From contig OX422202.1 of NCBI GenBank assembly GCA_949130485.1, positions 5,115,292 to 5,179,291 of the forward strand: DNA of 64,000 nucleotides, written 5' to 3'. This document shows, one piece after another, positions 47,576 to 57,507 of the stretch. Numbering within the stretch: the stretch's first letter is position 1; every line of letters starts with the position of its first letter. The notes under the pieces were generated by a model. The model ran no database searches, had not been told where the DNA came from, and saw only the letters and a program-made list of their open reading frames with translations. The position numbers and the translations under genes are program-made. The stretch is from Agelas oroides (lineage: Eukaryota; Porifera; Demospongiae; Agelasida; Agelasidae).

Positions 47576-47702
47576 GTTCTGCTTGTTACAAGTACAAAAA
47601 AATTGAACAGTATATTTCAAAAGCATACAATATTGCCTTACTACAAAATGGCTGAAAAACTTAAAATGAACTCAAAAATTTACTAGACATGCATAACCAT
47701 AA

Positions 47703-49538
47703 TTACTTTATGGAGTCATCAGTATAAAAAGGAGTCAGCCTTCTTAAGTTTTCACTGACTGGTTCCTTGCTGTCTGTGGGCTCCTCTCTGCTGGATAGCA
47801 GTGGTCTGTACTCCCCTGGGTTCGTCAGTCGGTCTGGCATGAAGTCACCATCAGACTCAGCCTCCATATCTCTTTGACTTGTAAAAAGCTCACATCTTGC
47901 GTATTTCATTTTTAGGTACTGAGTGATGCCTGCCTTCTTTGCCAACACATAGCAGACGTAGAATGTTAGTACCATGTGGGGACTACCCAAAAACAGTGTT
48001 GTTATCAAAACAGCGTATTTGAAGTGTTTTATCACTGGGTGATATGTTACAAAAAGTAATCCAATTGACAATATCCCCAGCAAAGCTAGGATCAAAAAAT
48101 CAACATTGTTCCTCAAGTCCGATTTGTATGGCCTCACAATAGCATAAAAACCAGCAGCACAAATAAGAATTGCGCATTGCAGTAGTTCTGTAAAATGGTG
48201 AGGTAAAAATGAAGCCATAACCAGTATCCTGATGATGAGGAATGATGCAGAAACCATCCTGAAGTCATGAGTACCATTGGTTCCATCCTTGTACTGTCCC
48301 TGAAATGATTCCACAAACATGTGCAGAGCATACCACCTCCGAAATCCGCAACATGAGAGACATTTCCTGAACAGCCTTGTTGGGTATAGAATGAGAAGAA
48401 CTGTTGGACAGATAATAAATATTACCAACGCGCAACCAGCTATTGCTGCAAATATAGAATACTCCTGTTGATTGCATTCCACTGTTGGATCATAATACAA
48501 AACACACTTTCTTTCAATATCTAAAGAATTATAGTGGACATATCTTATACTTAAGGTGTGCAGAAGTGTGAAGGATACAAATATGATTTTAGAAAAAGAG
48601 AGAAGCAGAAATGTTGTGAAAGCATTGATTATTGATGCTGTGGAGTCCCATCTCCTCCTCAAGTGAGCAAAATGTCTGTGAAATGGCTTCCATAGCCAAA
48701 CAACTGGTCTGAAGTTGTTGTCATGGAGTTTTATACATACATAAGTGAGTAAAATGAGAAAGATGGGATAAAATGCTACTAGATACTCAAGTGCAAGTGC
48801 ATGTACCGTCTTGATGTTGCTGCTTACACAAAATGGTGGAATAACAGAACGAAAGAAGTCTAAGCTCCATATACCACACAGTACCAGCAGTACTTGCCAT
48901 GCAATGTAGGGAAATCCTGTTACTTCATTCTCAATGTACATGTGCAAAGGTACATGTAATCGTATAATGTACACTACAGTCTGACTCATGAACACAAGAG
49001 CACTCATTGGGGAGGAGGTGGCTCTTATGTGGAAGATCACCACCAGAAAATACAACACAGTTATTGGGAAAAGTTCCAGGAAATAGTACAAGACCCATCC
49101 ATAACCATGTCCCCAGCACTTACTACATTCCAGAGTGTATGAGTATAGTCCAGTGCCATAGCCATCTTTACACTTTGCACACAGTGTGCCTTCTCGATTA
49201 AATGATCCACACATGAACTCATTGAGTAAGGACACATTTTTTGGCAGGCGAATGTACAACACATCAGCAGCAACAGTAGTAATGGTAGTGTTGTAGTGTG
49301 CAATGTATGGACAAGGTCCAAATTCTGTTGTTTCAGTTGCATTGTCATAAGTCATACAGAATCCAAACTGCAGTGAGGGGAACTCTGAACTGCACTTGAC
49401 ATATGGATCAGAATCAATGCAAGAGCATTTCGAGATAGATCTGTTGTCAGGGAAGAACCAAGGTGGGCAGATATCTTGTTTGGCAGCAATCCATTTCGAA
49501 AAACTAGAGAGAAGAATGAGCAAAGATATCGTTTTCAT
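47703..49538 (-). CDS. Cys-rich multi-pass membrane protein, sponge-type receptor-like family (copy A)
   Basis: 611 aa from the ATG at 49538. The frame is open eight codons further but that extension starts without ATG, and MKTISLLILLSSFSKWIAA is a good signal peptide. The ectodomain 22-148 has Cys at about 24, 38, 40, 49, 61, 76, 110, 120, 123, 138 and 141, with GFCMTYDNAT, GPCPYIAHYN and a GCC2-like NREGTLCAKCKDGYG...CSKCWGHGYGW module. About ten hydrophobic segments follow (149-171, 180-193, 211-229, 250-269, 306-326, 361-385, 426-444, 452-468, 479-498, 508-532). The cytoplasmic tail ends in NPGEYRPLL and TPFYTDDSIK. It is a plasma-membrane protein of unknown function. Longer relatives that I recall carry a beta-helix ectodomain before this module. 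It is single-exon and heads a same-strand array with copies at 51341 and 57508. Confidence 0.85.
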   Translation of the reverse strand: MKTISLLILLSSFSKWIAAKQDICPPWFFPDNRSISKCSCIDSDPYVKCSSEFPSLQFGFCMTYDNATETTEFGPCPYIAHYNTTITTVAADVLYIRLPKNVSLLNEFMCGSFNREGTLCAKCKDGYGTGLYSYTLECSKCWGHGYGWVLYYFLELFPITVLYFLVVIFHIRATSSPMSALVFMSQTVVYIIRLHVPLHMYIENEVTGFPYIAWQVLLVLCGIWSLDFFRSVIPPFCVSSNIKTVHALALEYLVAFYPIFLILLTYVCIKLHDNNFRPVVWLWKPFHRHFAHLRRRWDSTASIINAFTTFLLLSFSKIIFVSFTLLHTLSIRYVHYNSLDIERKCVLYYDPTVECNQQEYSIFAAIAGCALVIFIICPTVLLILYPTRLFRKCLSCCGFRRWYALHMFVESFQGQYKDGTNGTHDFRMVSASFLIIRILVMASFLPHHFTELLQCAILICAAGFYAIVRPYKSDLRNNVDFLILALLGILSIGLLFVTYHPVIKHFKYAVLITTLFLGSPHMVLTFYVCYVLAKKAGITQYLKMKYARCELFTSQRDMEAESDGDFMPDRLTNPGEYRPLLSSREEPTDSKEPVSENLRRLTPFYTDDSIK

Positions 49539-49859
49539 GACTCGATGCGTGTCTTGATCCAAAGTGCATACCTCAAAAACACACTAGTTAGCTGCTTTGC
49601 AATCTGAAAAAGCTATGTTTACTGCACTAGTAGGTCATCACTCAACTGGTTATTGCCCTTATTTGGCTATAGAAAGCACTGCTGTGACAATGAAGCAGTC
49701 TGAATAAAATCCCAGATTGCATGATATTGAAGCCATAATTGAAAACTACACTCCAGGTATTTACTTGTAGGGGGGTAGGGATGAAACAGTATTATGTTAG
49801 CAAGGTATTGTCCCATCAGAATATTGTATCCTTGCAGTTTCACTTGGTACACATTAGTT

Positions 49860-50560
49860 GGCTTTATAGGTGTCCTGAGTCTCTTCTATGATAGGAAGCA
49901 CGGGTTCATAGTCCCCTGGGTTATCACCAGAGAGTTTGTATCAGACTCAGCCACCACATCAGTTGATACACATCTGGCAGCATACACGCCTGACTTCTTT
50001 GTGAACACGTAGCAGTTGTAGGATATCTGTACCATGTGTGGAATACCTAACAGCACTGCTGTTACCAGAAGAGGGCATGTAAAGTGTTTTGGTGTATTGT
50101 TGTTTGTTGCCATTGATAACATCTCTAACCCAAAATTGGATCAAATTCAGCTTGATTAATGGGCTCCAGATGTAGTAACTGAGATAGTCATAATCGGTGT
50201 CTTGTATATGTAGGATCATCCTGATTTCATAAGTACAAATGTACTAGCTATCCCCGACTGAAATGATTCAACAGCAGAACACACCACTTGTGGAATGCAT
50301 AGTATGAACCCCACCTTCAGCTTTGTAAGGTACAGAATGAGAAATCAAATATAGTGAACTCCTGTGTATGTTGGGTCATAATACGTTCTCAGAACAGTAA
50401 ACAACAATGTAAATGATGTGAATCAAAGAGAACAATAGAAATGTTGTGAAAGCATTGATATTTAATACATTGGAATCGCCTTTCGGAATGTTTATGAAAT
50501 GGTTTCTATAGCCCTCTGAATGGGGTTTTATGGTAAAAGAATGATTAATGAAAATGAAAC
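49860..50560 (-). pseudogene. Relic copy of the membrane-protein family between copies A and C
   Basis: The clearest part (49886-50122) encodes HFTCPLLVTAVLLGIPHMV, then SYNCYVFTKKSG, VVAESDTNSL and a degraded NPG region. It matches the last TM and tail of the intact genes. Upstream pieces to about 50560 align at DNA level with the TM4-TM5 region but are shortened and frameshifted. It lacks the N-terminal half. Confidence 0.7.
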
Positions 50561-50569
50561 AGATGGGGT

Positions 50570-51340
50570 TCTCCCTTGAGCGTAATTTATAAGCTTGTTG
50601 TGATAGCTAAAGCTTTATGATAAGTACTAAGCTCTAAAGTGCACTTTTAACTAAATATGCAGCAGGTAGGAAAACTTTTAGGTGGAGTTTAGAGTTGTAT
50701 CATAAATTTGACATAAATATAAATATTTCAGGAATGGCAAGGAGTTACTTGTTGGTAAATGAAAGTGTAATGAAAATTTTGAGATACCAATTTCATCAAG
50801 GTTTATCATGATCATTCTTACCTAAACTTGCAAGGTGTGAAATGTGAATCTCACTGATTCGGTTGGTAGAAAAACAACTAGTTGCAGGCCTATAGGCAGG
50901 ATTCTTCTGAGGGAGGGTGTAGGAAGGAAATCTCTGAAAGAGTATCATTTTTCAACACCTTATAGAACGTCCCAGATAATAAATTCATGCCACATTGAGC
51001 AGTCAACCTTTTTTAAAATATGGAGGATTCAAGTGAGTTTATGTGAACTCAACTTTGTATGGGCGAAATATCTTATACAGTGCCTAGCTTGCAGGGGAAA
51101 TTCTCTATAATAAACATGTAATCATTCTCTATTATGCTGTAGTGTTAATTAAACATTATATTTTCACAATCATGTAATGTACAATTAAGAATAATTATTT
51201 ATAGACAAACAAAATTAATGTTATATGCACTTCCCCAATTTCTAATTACTCCACACTTCCTTCTGCTTTATATATCTTGTTAATCATGCATTAGTCAATT
51301 GTTTCGCTGTCCAAGGGACAAGATACAAGGATTTTTGAAG
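50570..51340. other. Intergenic, no gene recognised
   Basis: AT-rich spacer between the relic and copy C, containing the 3' flank of copy C. There is no perfect AATAAA on the minus strand. An AATTATTTATAG stretch near 51190 aligns with the signal region of the copy at 57508. Confidence 0.4.
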
Positions 51341-53194
51341 TTACTTGATAGAGCCATAAGTGTACACAGGAGTTATCCATCTTGTTTCTTCATCGACCAG
51401 GTCTTCGTTTTCTGTGAACTCAGCAGCTACATGTTCTTTGGTGGATGCCACTGGCTCATAATCTCCTGGGTTTACCAGCCGGTCTGGCAGGGAGCCAGTA
51501 TCAGACTCAGATTGGACATCTGTGTAACTTGTGCATCTGGTAGCCTGCACACACCTCTTCAAGAGTTTGTACTTTCTTCTCAGGTAGTCAGTGATGCCTG
51601 CCTTCTTTGCCAGCTCATAGCAGATGTAGAATAATAGCACCATGTGTGGAATGGCCAAAACCAGTGCTGATACAAGAATGAGGTATGTGAAGTGTGATGG
51701 TGTAGAATTGCTTGTTACAACTGATAACATCTCAACCAAGAATAAGATCAAAATGTCAACATTTGTCATAATGTTTAACTTGTATGGCCTTGTAATGCCA
51801 TATAAACAAGAAACACTTGCCAACAATGCAATTTGAAATGATGAGCTCCAGGTGTAATAATGGCGATTTACAAATGTAAACATAACCAGTATCCTGAGGA
51901 TGAGGAATGATGCAGAAACCATCCTGAAGTCACGAGTACCGTCGGTTCCATCCTTGTACTGTCCCTGAAATGATTCAACAAACATGTGCAGAGCATACAA
52001 CCTCCGAAATCCACAACATGAGACACACTTCCTGAACAGTCTTGTTGGGTACAGAATGAGAAGAACTGTTGGAAATAGTATAAATGTCACCAACACAAAA
52101 ATAGCTACTGCTGCGAATATAGAATACTCCAGTGTCTGGCATTCCACTGTTTGGTCAAAATACAAAACACACTTTCTTGGAAACTCCAAATTTGAACCAA
52201 TATGGATGGTGTACAACAGTGTAAATGATAAAAATAAGATCTTTGAAAAAGAAAGAAGCAGAAATGTTGTGAAAGCGTTGATTATTGATGCTTTGGGATC
52301 CCATCTCCTTCTGAAGTGAACAAAATGTCTGTGAAATGGCTTCCATAGCCGAACAACTGGTCTGAAGTTGTTGTCGTGGAGGTTTATACATACATAAGTG
52401 ATCAAAATGAGAAAGATGGGATAAAATGCCACTAGATACTCAAGTGCAAGTACATGAACAGTCTTGATGTTGCTGCTTACACAAAATGGTGGGATAACAG
52501 AACGAAAAAAGTCTAAGCTCCATATACCACACAGTACTAGTAGCACTTGCAGTGCCATATATGGAAATCCTGTTACTCTGTTCTCAATGTACATGTGCAA
52601 GGGTACATTCAGTCGTATTGTGTACACTACGATCTGACTCATGAACACAAGGGCATTTAGAGGGGAAGAGGTAGCTCTTATGTGGAAGATCACCACCAAA
52701 AAATACATCACAGTTATTGGGATAATTTCCAGGAAATAGTAAAAGACCCATCCATAACCATGTCCCCAGCACTTACTGCATTCCAGAGTGTATGAGTATA
52801 TTGCAATGCCATAGCCATCTTTACACTTGCTACACAATAGCCCTTCTCGATTTATTGGCCCACACATGATCTCATTTAGTGAAGACACATTGCTTGGCAA
52901 CTTAATATAGAAAAGTTTATTATCAGCAACATATATAGTATTGTAATGTGCAATGTATGGACAAGGTCCATATTCAGTAGCTCCAGTTGCATTATCGTAA
53001 GTCATACAGAATCCAAACTGCAGTGAGGGAAAATGTGAGCCACAACGAACAAAACGAGTATCGTAGCAAGAGCATCCAGTGCTGGATCTGTTGTCAGAGA
53101 CAAACCAAGGAGGGCAGACACTTTGTTGGGCTGTAGTTGCCTGCTGTGTGAAGCTGATGAACAGGATGAGCAAGAAGAACTGTGTTACTTTCAT
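51341..53194 (-). CDS. Cys-rich multi-pass membrane protein (copy C)
   Basis: 617 aa, ATG at 53194, signal peptide MKVTQFFLLILFISFTQQA. It has the same layout as the gene at 47703: CPPWF start, Cys-pair module INREGLLCSKCKDGYG...CSKCWGHGYGW, about ten TM segments, and a tail with a KLLKRCVQATRC insert, NPGDYEPV and a TPVYTYGSIK C-terminus. TM3-TM4 and the loop LHDNNFRPVV.LWKPFHRHF are almost identical to copy A. The extracellular loop between TM5 and TM6 (YTIHIGSNLEFPRKC) and the TM8-TM9 stretch differ strongly. It is much closer to the copy at 57508 than to copy A. Single exon. Function unknown. Confidence 0.85.
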   Translation of the reverse strand: MKVTQFFLLILFISFTQQATTAQQSVCPPWFVSDNRSSTGCSCYDTRFVRCGSHFPSLQFGFCMTYDNATGATEYGPCPYIAHYNTIYVADNKLFYIKLPSNVSSLNEIMCGPINREGLLCSKCKDGYGIAIYSYTLECSKCWGHGYGWVFYYFLEIIPITVMYFLVVIFHIRATSSPLNALVFMSQIVVYTIRLNVPLHMYIENRVTGFPYMALQVLLVLCGIWSLDFFRSVIPPFCVSSNIKTVHVLALEYLVAFYPIFLILITYVCINLHDNNFRPVVRLWKPFHRHFVHFRRRWDPKASIINAFTTFLLLSFSKILFLSFTLLYTIHIGSNLEFPRKCVLYFDQTVECQTLEYSIFAAVAIFVLVTFILFPTVLLILYPTRLFRKCVSCCGFRRLYALHMFVESFQGQYKDGTDGTRDFRMVSASFLILRILVMFTFVNRHYYTWSSSFQIALLASVSCLYGITRPYKLNIMTNVDILILFLVEMLSVVTSNSTPSHFTYLILVSALVLAIPHMVLLFYICYELAKKAGITDYLRRKYKLLKRCVQATRCTSYTDVQSESDTGSLPDRLVNPGDYEPVASTKEHVAAEFTENEDLVDEETRWITPVYTYGSIK

Positions 53195-53229
53195 CCTTTA
53201 GCTAGACTAATCTTACAGTTACTATACCA

Positions 53230-54070
53230 TTGCTATCAAGTTACTGCAATACTTAATCAAGTTGAAATTTATCATTTAGTGCACTAGTACTGTGCAATCA
53301 ACTTATTTATTTTGCTTGTGTTATGACCATATATGGCATGAAGCTATCCTGGTTGATGTGTATATTTATAAATGTGTACCTTACCACCATGGAGATGTTT
53401 ATTTTGTCTTTCTGTGATACCCATGATTACTTTATGGGAATTGACTCCAGGTGTTGTAGAGCAAGCTAGACATCAACAATCAGTGTTTGCAGTTATATAA
53501 TTCATGCTAACGGGTGCTTGGATGTTATAACTGAAAAGATAATATTAACCTGGCAACATAAGCACCAGTGCACAAAAACAAGCACTCACTGCAGTTACAG
53601 TCAACAGATGTGAATTAGAAGTACAACAGTAAACAACAAACATGCAAGCAACTGAAGTGAGCAAATAGTACTACAGGCAACAACCAAAATATAAAAAGTT
53701 AAGTAGTCTTCAGTGCTCATGCATAATCATGCATTCCAAGAGGCTGTAGTTCATGCTGCACCACAACAGAACATTAATGCTAAAAACATTGAATATCATT
53801 TTCCAAATCCAACTGTTACTATTGACTTAGACTAAATTTTATGCCAAAGCAACTTAGTAGTTCCACGAATATGCAATACTGCATAATTGTCACTGACAAA
53901 ATTAGTCCTGTGATTAATTTGCTTAAAAACTTAAACCAGGATTGTACAATTAGTTTCTGAAGCCGTAATTTTCTGTATTTATAATGTTGCTGTGTCAAAC
54001 TTTTTTATGTAGAATTAAAGAACATTCGGGTCAAATATGTACCTTAAAGTCATGTTAGATGGTATGAGGT
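53230..54070. other. 5' flank of copy C and spacer
   Basis: The segment 53290-53470 is similar to the 5' flank of the copy at 57508 (59470-59600; shared GTGTTATGACCATATATGGC and GTGTATATTTATRA). The duplication unit therefore includes upstream DNA, which may hold the shared promoter. No TATA box was assigned. Confidence 0.5.
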
Positions 54071-54079
54071 GAATAAGAT

Positions 54080-54154
54080 TGGCAGTCACTGGAAATCGAA
54101 CATAAGGCCTCTGACTAAAGTTACCAGTGTACTGACCATTGAACTACAACTACC
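54080..54154 (-). tRNA. tRNA-Lys(CTT)-like sequence, probably a pseudogene
   Basis: Acceptor GGTAGTT pairs with GACTGCC (with G-T pairs). The D-arm region is AGTTCAATGGTCAGTAC. The anticodon arm CTGGT-AACTTTA-GTCAG has CTT. The T-loop TTCGATT is present but its stem does not pair. It may be a decayed tRNA or the head of a tRNA-derived SINE. Confidence 0.35.
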
Positions 54155-54317
54155 ACTGAATATTGGTTGGGACAGGATCTTAGCTATGTCACCAAAATTA
54201 TAAAGCGCGCCCCAGGTCTTTTGTGTTTGTACAAGCCATTACCGGATCCCCTAGTCAGCTAAACTGAAAAATGTGACAGGAGAAAACAACAAATGTACGT
54301 GTATATCAACAGGTGTT

Positions 54318-54618
54318 TATCACAAGAGTTATTGTACTACATGGCAGTGAACACTTAATGTATTGTCCACCCTGGAAACACCTGTTGTTGACACACATCT
54401 ACATTAAAAGTGTTTACTGCCATGTAGATGTTTATATATAAGCGTTTAAAGCAACCAAACAAAGTTGATTATCGCAAGAGTTATTGTACTACATGGCAGT
54501 GAACACTTAATGTATTGTCCACCCTGGAAACACCTGTTGTTGACACACATCTACATTGAAAGTGTTTACTGCCATGTAGATGTTTATATATAAGCGTTTA
54601 AAGCAACCAAACAAAGTT
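54318..54618. repeat. 151-bp tandem duplication of a fold-back unit
   Basis: Two almost identical copies, starting at 54318 and 54469. Each contains an internal hairpin (CTACATGGCAGTGAACACTTAATGTA against its inverted partner). A third, partial copy lies at 62087-62215. In both places a membrane-protein relic follows. Confidence 0.85.
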
Positions 54619-54669
54619 GATTATAGCTCCTTAATGTCCACATTTAAAGAAATTAATCTAGACAAACAT

Positions 54670-55065
54670 ACATATATAGTGATAGAGATGGAATAAAATG
54701 CCACTAGAAGCACAACTGTAAATGCATCAACTGTCGTGATGTTGCTGCTTACGCAAAATGGTTGTATTACTGACTAAAAGACATTTATTAGTACTACATA
54801 GCAGTACTTTTTAGTGCCACTTGCATAAATCCTGTTACTTTATTCTCCATGAGCATACACAAGGGGAAATTTTGTAATGAAACACCACAACTGGAGTCAA
54901 TAACAGGAGGTGGTTCAAACAAGGAACTGCATCACATTTATTGGAAAAGGCCCATTCATAAACCTTTGCATGTGCTGTGTTTCAAAGTGTATGAGTATAA
55001 TCAATCTATGAGGACACCTTCACACGATACAGTATGTATTAATGATGTTCTTGCCCATCTTTCTG
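54670..55065 (-). pseudogene. Relic of the membrane-protein family (TM1-TM4 part)
   Basis: The DNA aligns with the region coding for residues about 130-265 of the intact genes (shared GATGTTGCTGCTTACRCAAAATGG and CAAAGTGTATGAGTATA-like stretches) but has large deletions and no open frame. It is closely related to the relic at 62250-62545. Confidence 0.6.
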
Positions 55066-55099
55066 CTCAGTATCAGAGCACACTGTATTGACATGGTCT

Positions 55100-56680
55100 T
55101 GAAATGAGCAGGTGACTCCATCAGAAATGTCAGCGGTTGTGGTATCTGGGTTTATGTTGCAAGAACACTAAGTCTTGTACACATTATTCCAATACATTTG
55201 GCTTTGCTTCCTGGTGCTTTTCATTTCTTCTGAGCATCTGGGTAGAAGGCTACACTGTTAACACTCAATGCCATGCCAGGCACCAAATTTATAGACGGTG
55301 TGCATTTGACATCATCCTTGTCATAGTTCTAGATATCACTGCATTTTACCACCATATTGGGAGGCAGGCAAATGGGGAAAATTTATGGTAAAGTTATTCT
55401 ATGAGCTTGTAATGCTCTAGATATGTGTTTGTGTGTTAAGCTAATCAGGTCCTTTATCCTTCTCTTTTTCCTCCACTGGGAACTAAACTATTGTGTTTTC
55501 TGAATTCTTTCAAAACACAGTTACATTGGCAACAGCCGTGGCATCCTATAGCCTTGTTCCTAGGCTCTCAATGTCTACAGTATAAACAATCTAATACTGG
55601 AAACAGCAAATGCCTGTAAATGAGGCATATGCTGTCCAATCAAATTGCTTGACTTCTGACTCTCAGTAGATCTGCTAGTGCTGAGTTATTTAGCTACAAG
55701 TCTTGCCTTTAGCCTTGATATTACTATTTGGACAACCCATGTTTGTAAGACAATTGTTACACACATACAGTGCCAAGTTACATTACAAAATTAATTTTAA
55801 AAAGCTTGGATCAGTAATGACTTATACACTAAACAGTTTCCGCTGCATGATACATCAATAAATTCAGGTAATGCCTCCAAACACTTCTTGAGAAGCTTCT
55901 GCTTTGGTTATTGTATTAAGACTACTTATATACATTAATTTTATTACTTCATGACATTACAATATATTGAGACACCCCTATTACATACATAGCTACTCTT
56001 GGCCTTGTGCACAATCATGCAAACAAATTGGAGTGGATGGTTCAGCCATCTGTGTGTGCCATGTGGAGTTTCTCGAGACACACTCAGAACACAAACTATG
56101 TTCGTTTGTGTTATTTAGTTTAGAGTCTCAGGCTGTTTGGTTGCATTCTTGGCACCTCCACATACCAGGGCTAGATGTATGTAATCATAAGCATTGCAAA
56201 TTTACCACTAGTTATGCTATTATAATTAGGTCTTACATTTCAATATTAAGACATGCATACAGTCAAGGCTGTCACAATATTGTAAGAACAAGTTCATCTT
56301 ACAATAACAAGAGTAAGAGACTAAAAGACGTTTCACTGTTTACAATAACATCAATTACATGGTTTACTAGCACTGTGATATCAATGACACTGTTTAATAC
56401 ACAGTACCAAGCTGATATCAGAAGGTTCCTAATTCACACTACAAGTTGGTATCGAATGAAAATCTCAGCCGAAATAACCTTGTACCACTGTTAGTCTAAA
56501 ATCCTACAGTGAGGTGTACTGACTAGCCGTTAACATACAGCAATGTCTGCAGCCACATACTAGTAGTCATTTGTGGCAAACATCCTATCCTGAGACAGGC
56601 CCATCACAGCTACAAAGTACAACCAGAAGCCATATCAAAGCTGCAAGTACAACATGACTCTCTAGGATTCCTGTGAAATC
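55100..56680. other. No gene recognised
   Basis: A TAGCCT-type terminus is at 55549-55565. A 175-codon plus-strand frame at 55967-56494 starts without ATG and shows no domain. Nothing else is supported. Confidence 0.35.
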
Positions 56681-56686
56681 CTGCTG

Positions 56687-57100
56687 GTGCCGGGTTTACT
56701 GGCTCTTGTTCAACTCCATTTCACCGCATCATCCGGAACTAGTGCAAGTGAGTTCTCCATTCTACCCAACTCCAATACTCCCTGTCCTATGAGGCCTTGC
56801 TACACACTCTCTCAAGTTATGGACAACCCCTCAAACTACTTCACTTCCAATATAACAGTGGTGTTTCCTCCAGGGCATCATGAAGTTAGCACTGAAGGTC
56901 AGCTGGTCATTCAGAATGTCAACAACATCTCCCTAGTTGGAGACAATAATGTCAGTACCATGATCAAGTGCATAGGAGAGTTTGGTCTTGCCTTCGTTAA
57001 CATCACAAACCTGACTGTCTCAAAACTCCCCTTTTCAATGTGTGGAGCTCCAATATCAAATCCTTCACACTTACAAACAAACTTGTTGAAGGAAATATAA
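56687..57100 (+). pseudogene. Orphan beta-helix-like ectodomain fragment of the membrane-protein family
   Basis: An open plus-strand stretch, opposite to the array, encodes LVQLHFTASSGTSASEF, YFTSNITVVFPPGHHEVS, then LVIQNVNNISLVGDN, CIGEFGLAFVNITNLTVSKL and SMCGAP. Short hydrophobic rungs of the NVxNISLVGD and GFxINITNLTI type are typical of right-handed beta-helix ectodomains. There is no in-frame ATG at the head and the frame ends after about 130 codons, with no TM part downstream on this strand. It could be an exon of a longer gene, but more likely it is a stranded relic. Confidence 0.55.
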
Positions 57101-57507
57101 TGAGCACATAGGATCTAAATTTACCATAGTATAAGAGAGAAGTAGCAATACTGTTGAAGAGTTGAGTACTGAAGCTTTGATGAAGTTTAAACATACCAAA
57201 CATCCTTCTAATGCGTCCTTGTCAGACAGACAGACACCAATTTATCATCACATTGATTGTTCAATTGTTGTAAATCCTGATTCATCATTACATTGATAAA
57301 AAAAAACATCTGTAAGCATGTAGCTACATGATAAGCAACACAACACTACACAAGTACAGGGGAGAGTCAGATTTAGTAAACATGTAATCATTATGTTGTA
57401 GTGGATAGATAAATACTATGTTGTCACTAATACTTTCAGTCATGTACAATTAAGAAGGATTTATTTTTAAAAATGTACCAAAAACACAAACATTAATGAT
57501 TTTGAAG

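Noticed and set aside
55967-56494. 175-codon plus-strand frame within the receptor array
   Set aside because: Starts without ATG, has no signal peptide or TM pattern, and no similarity to the family modules.
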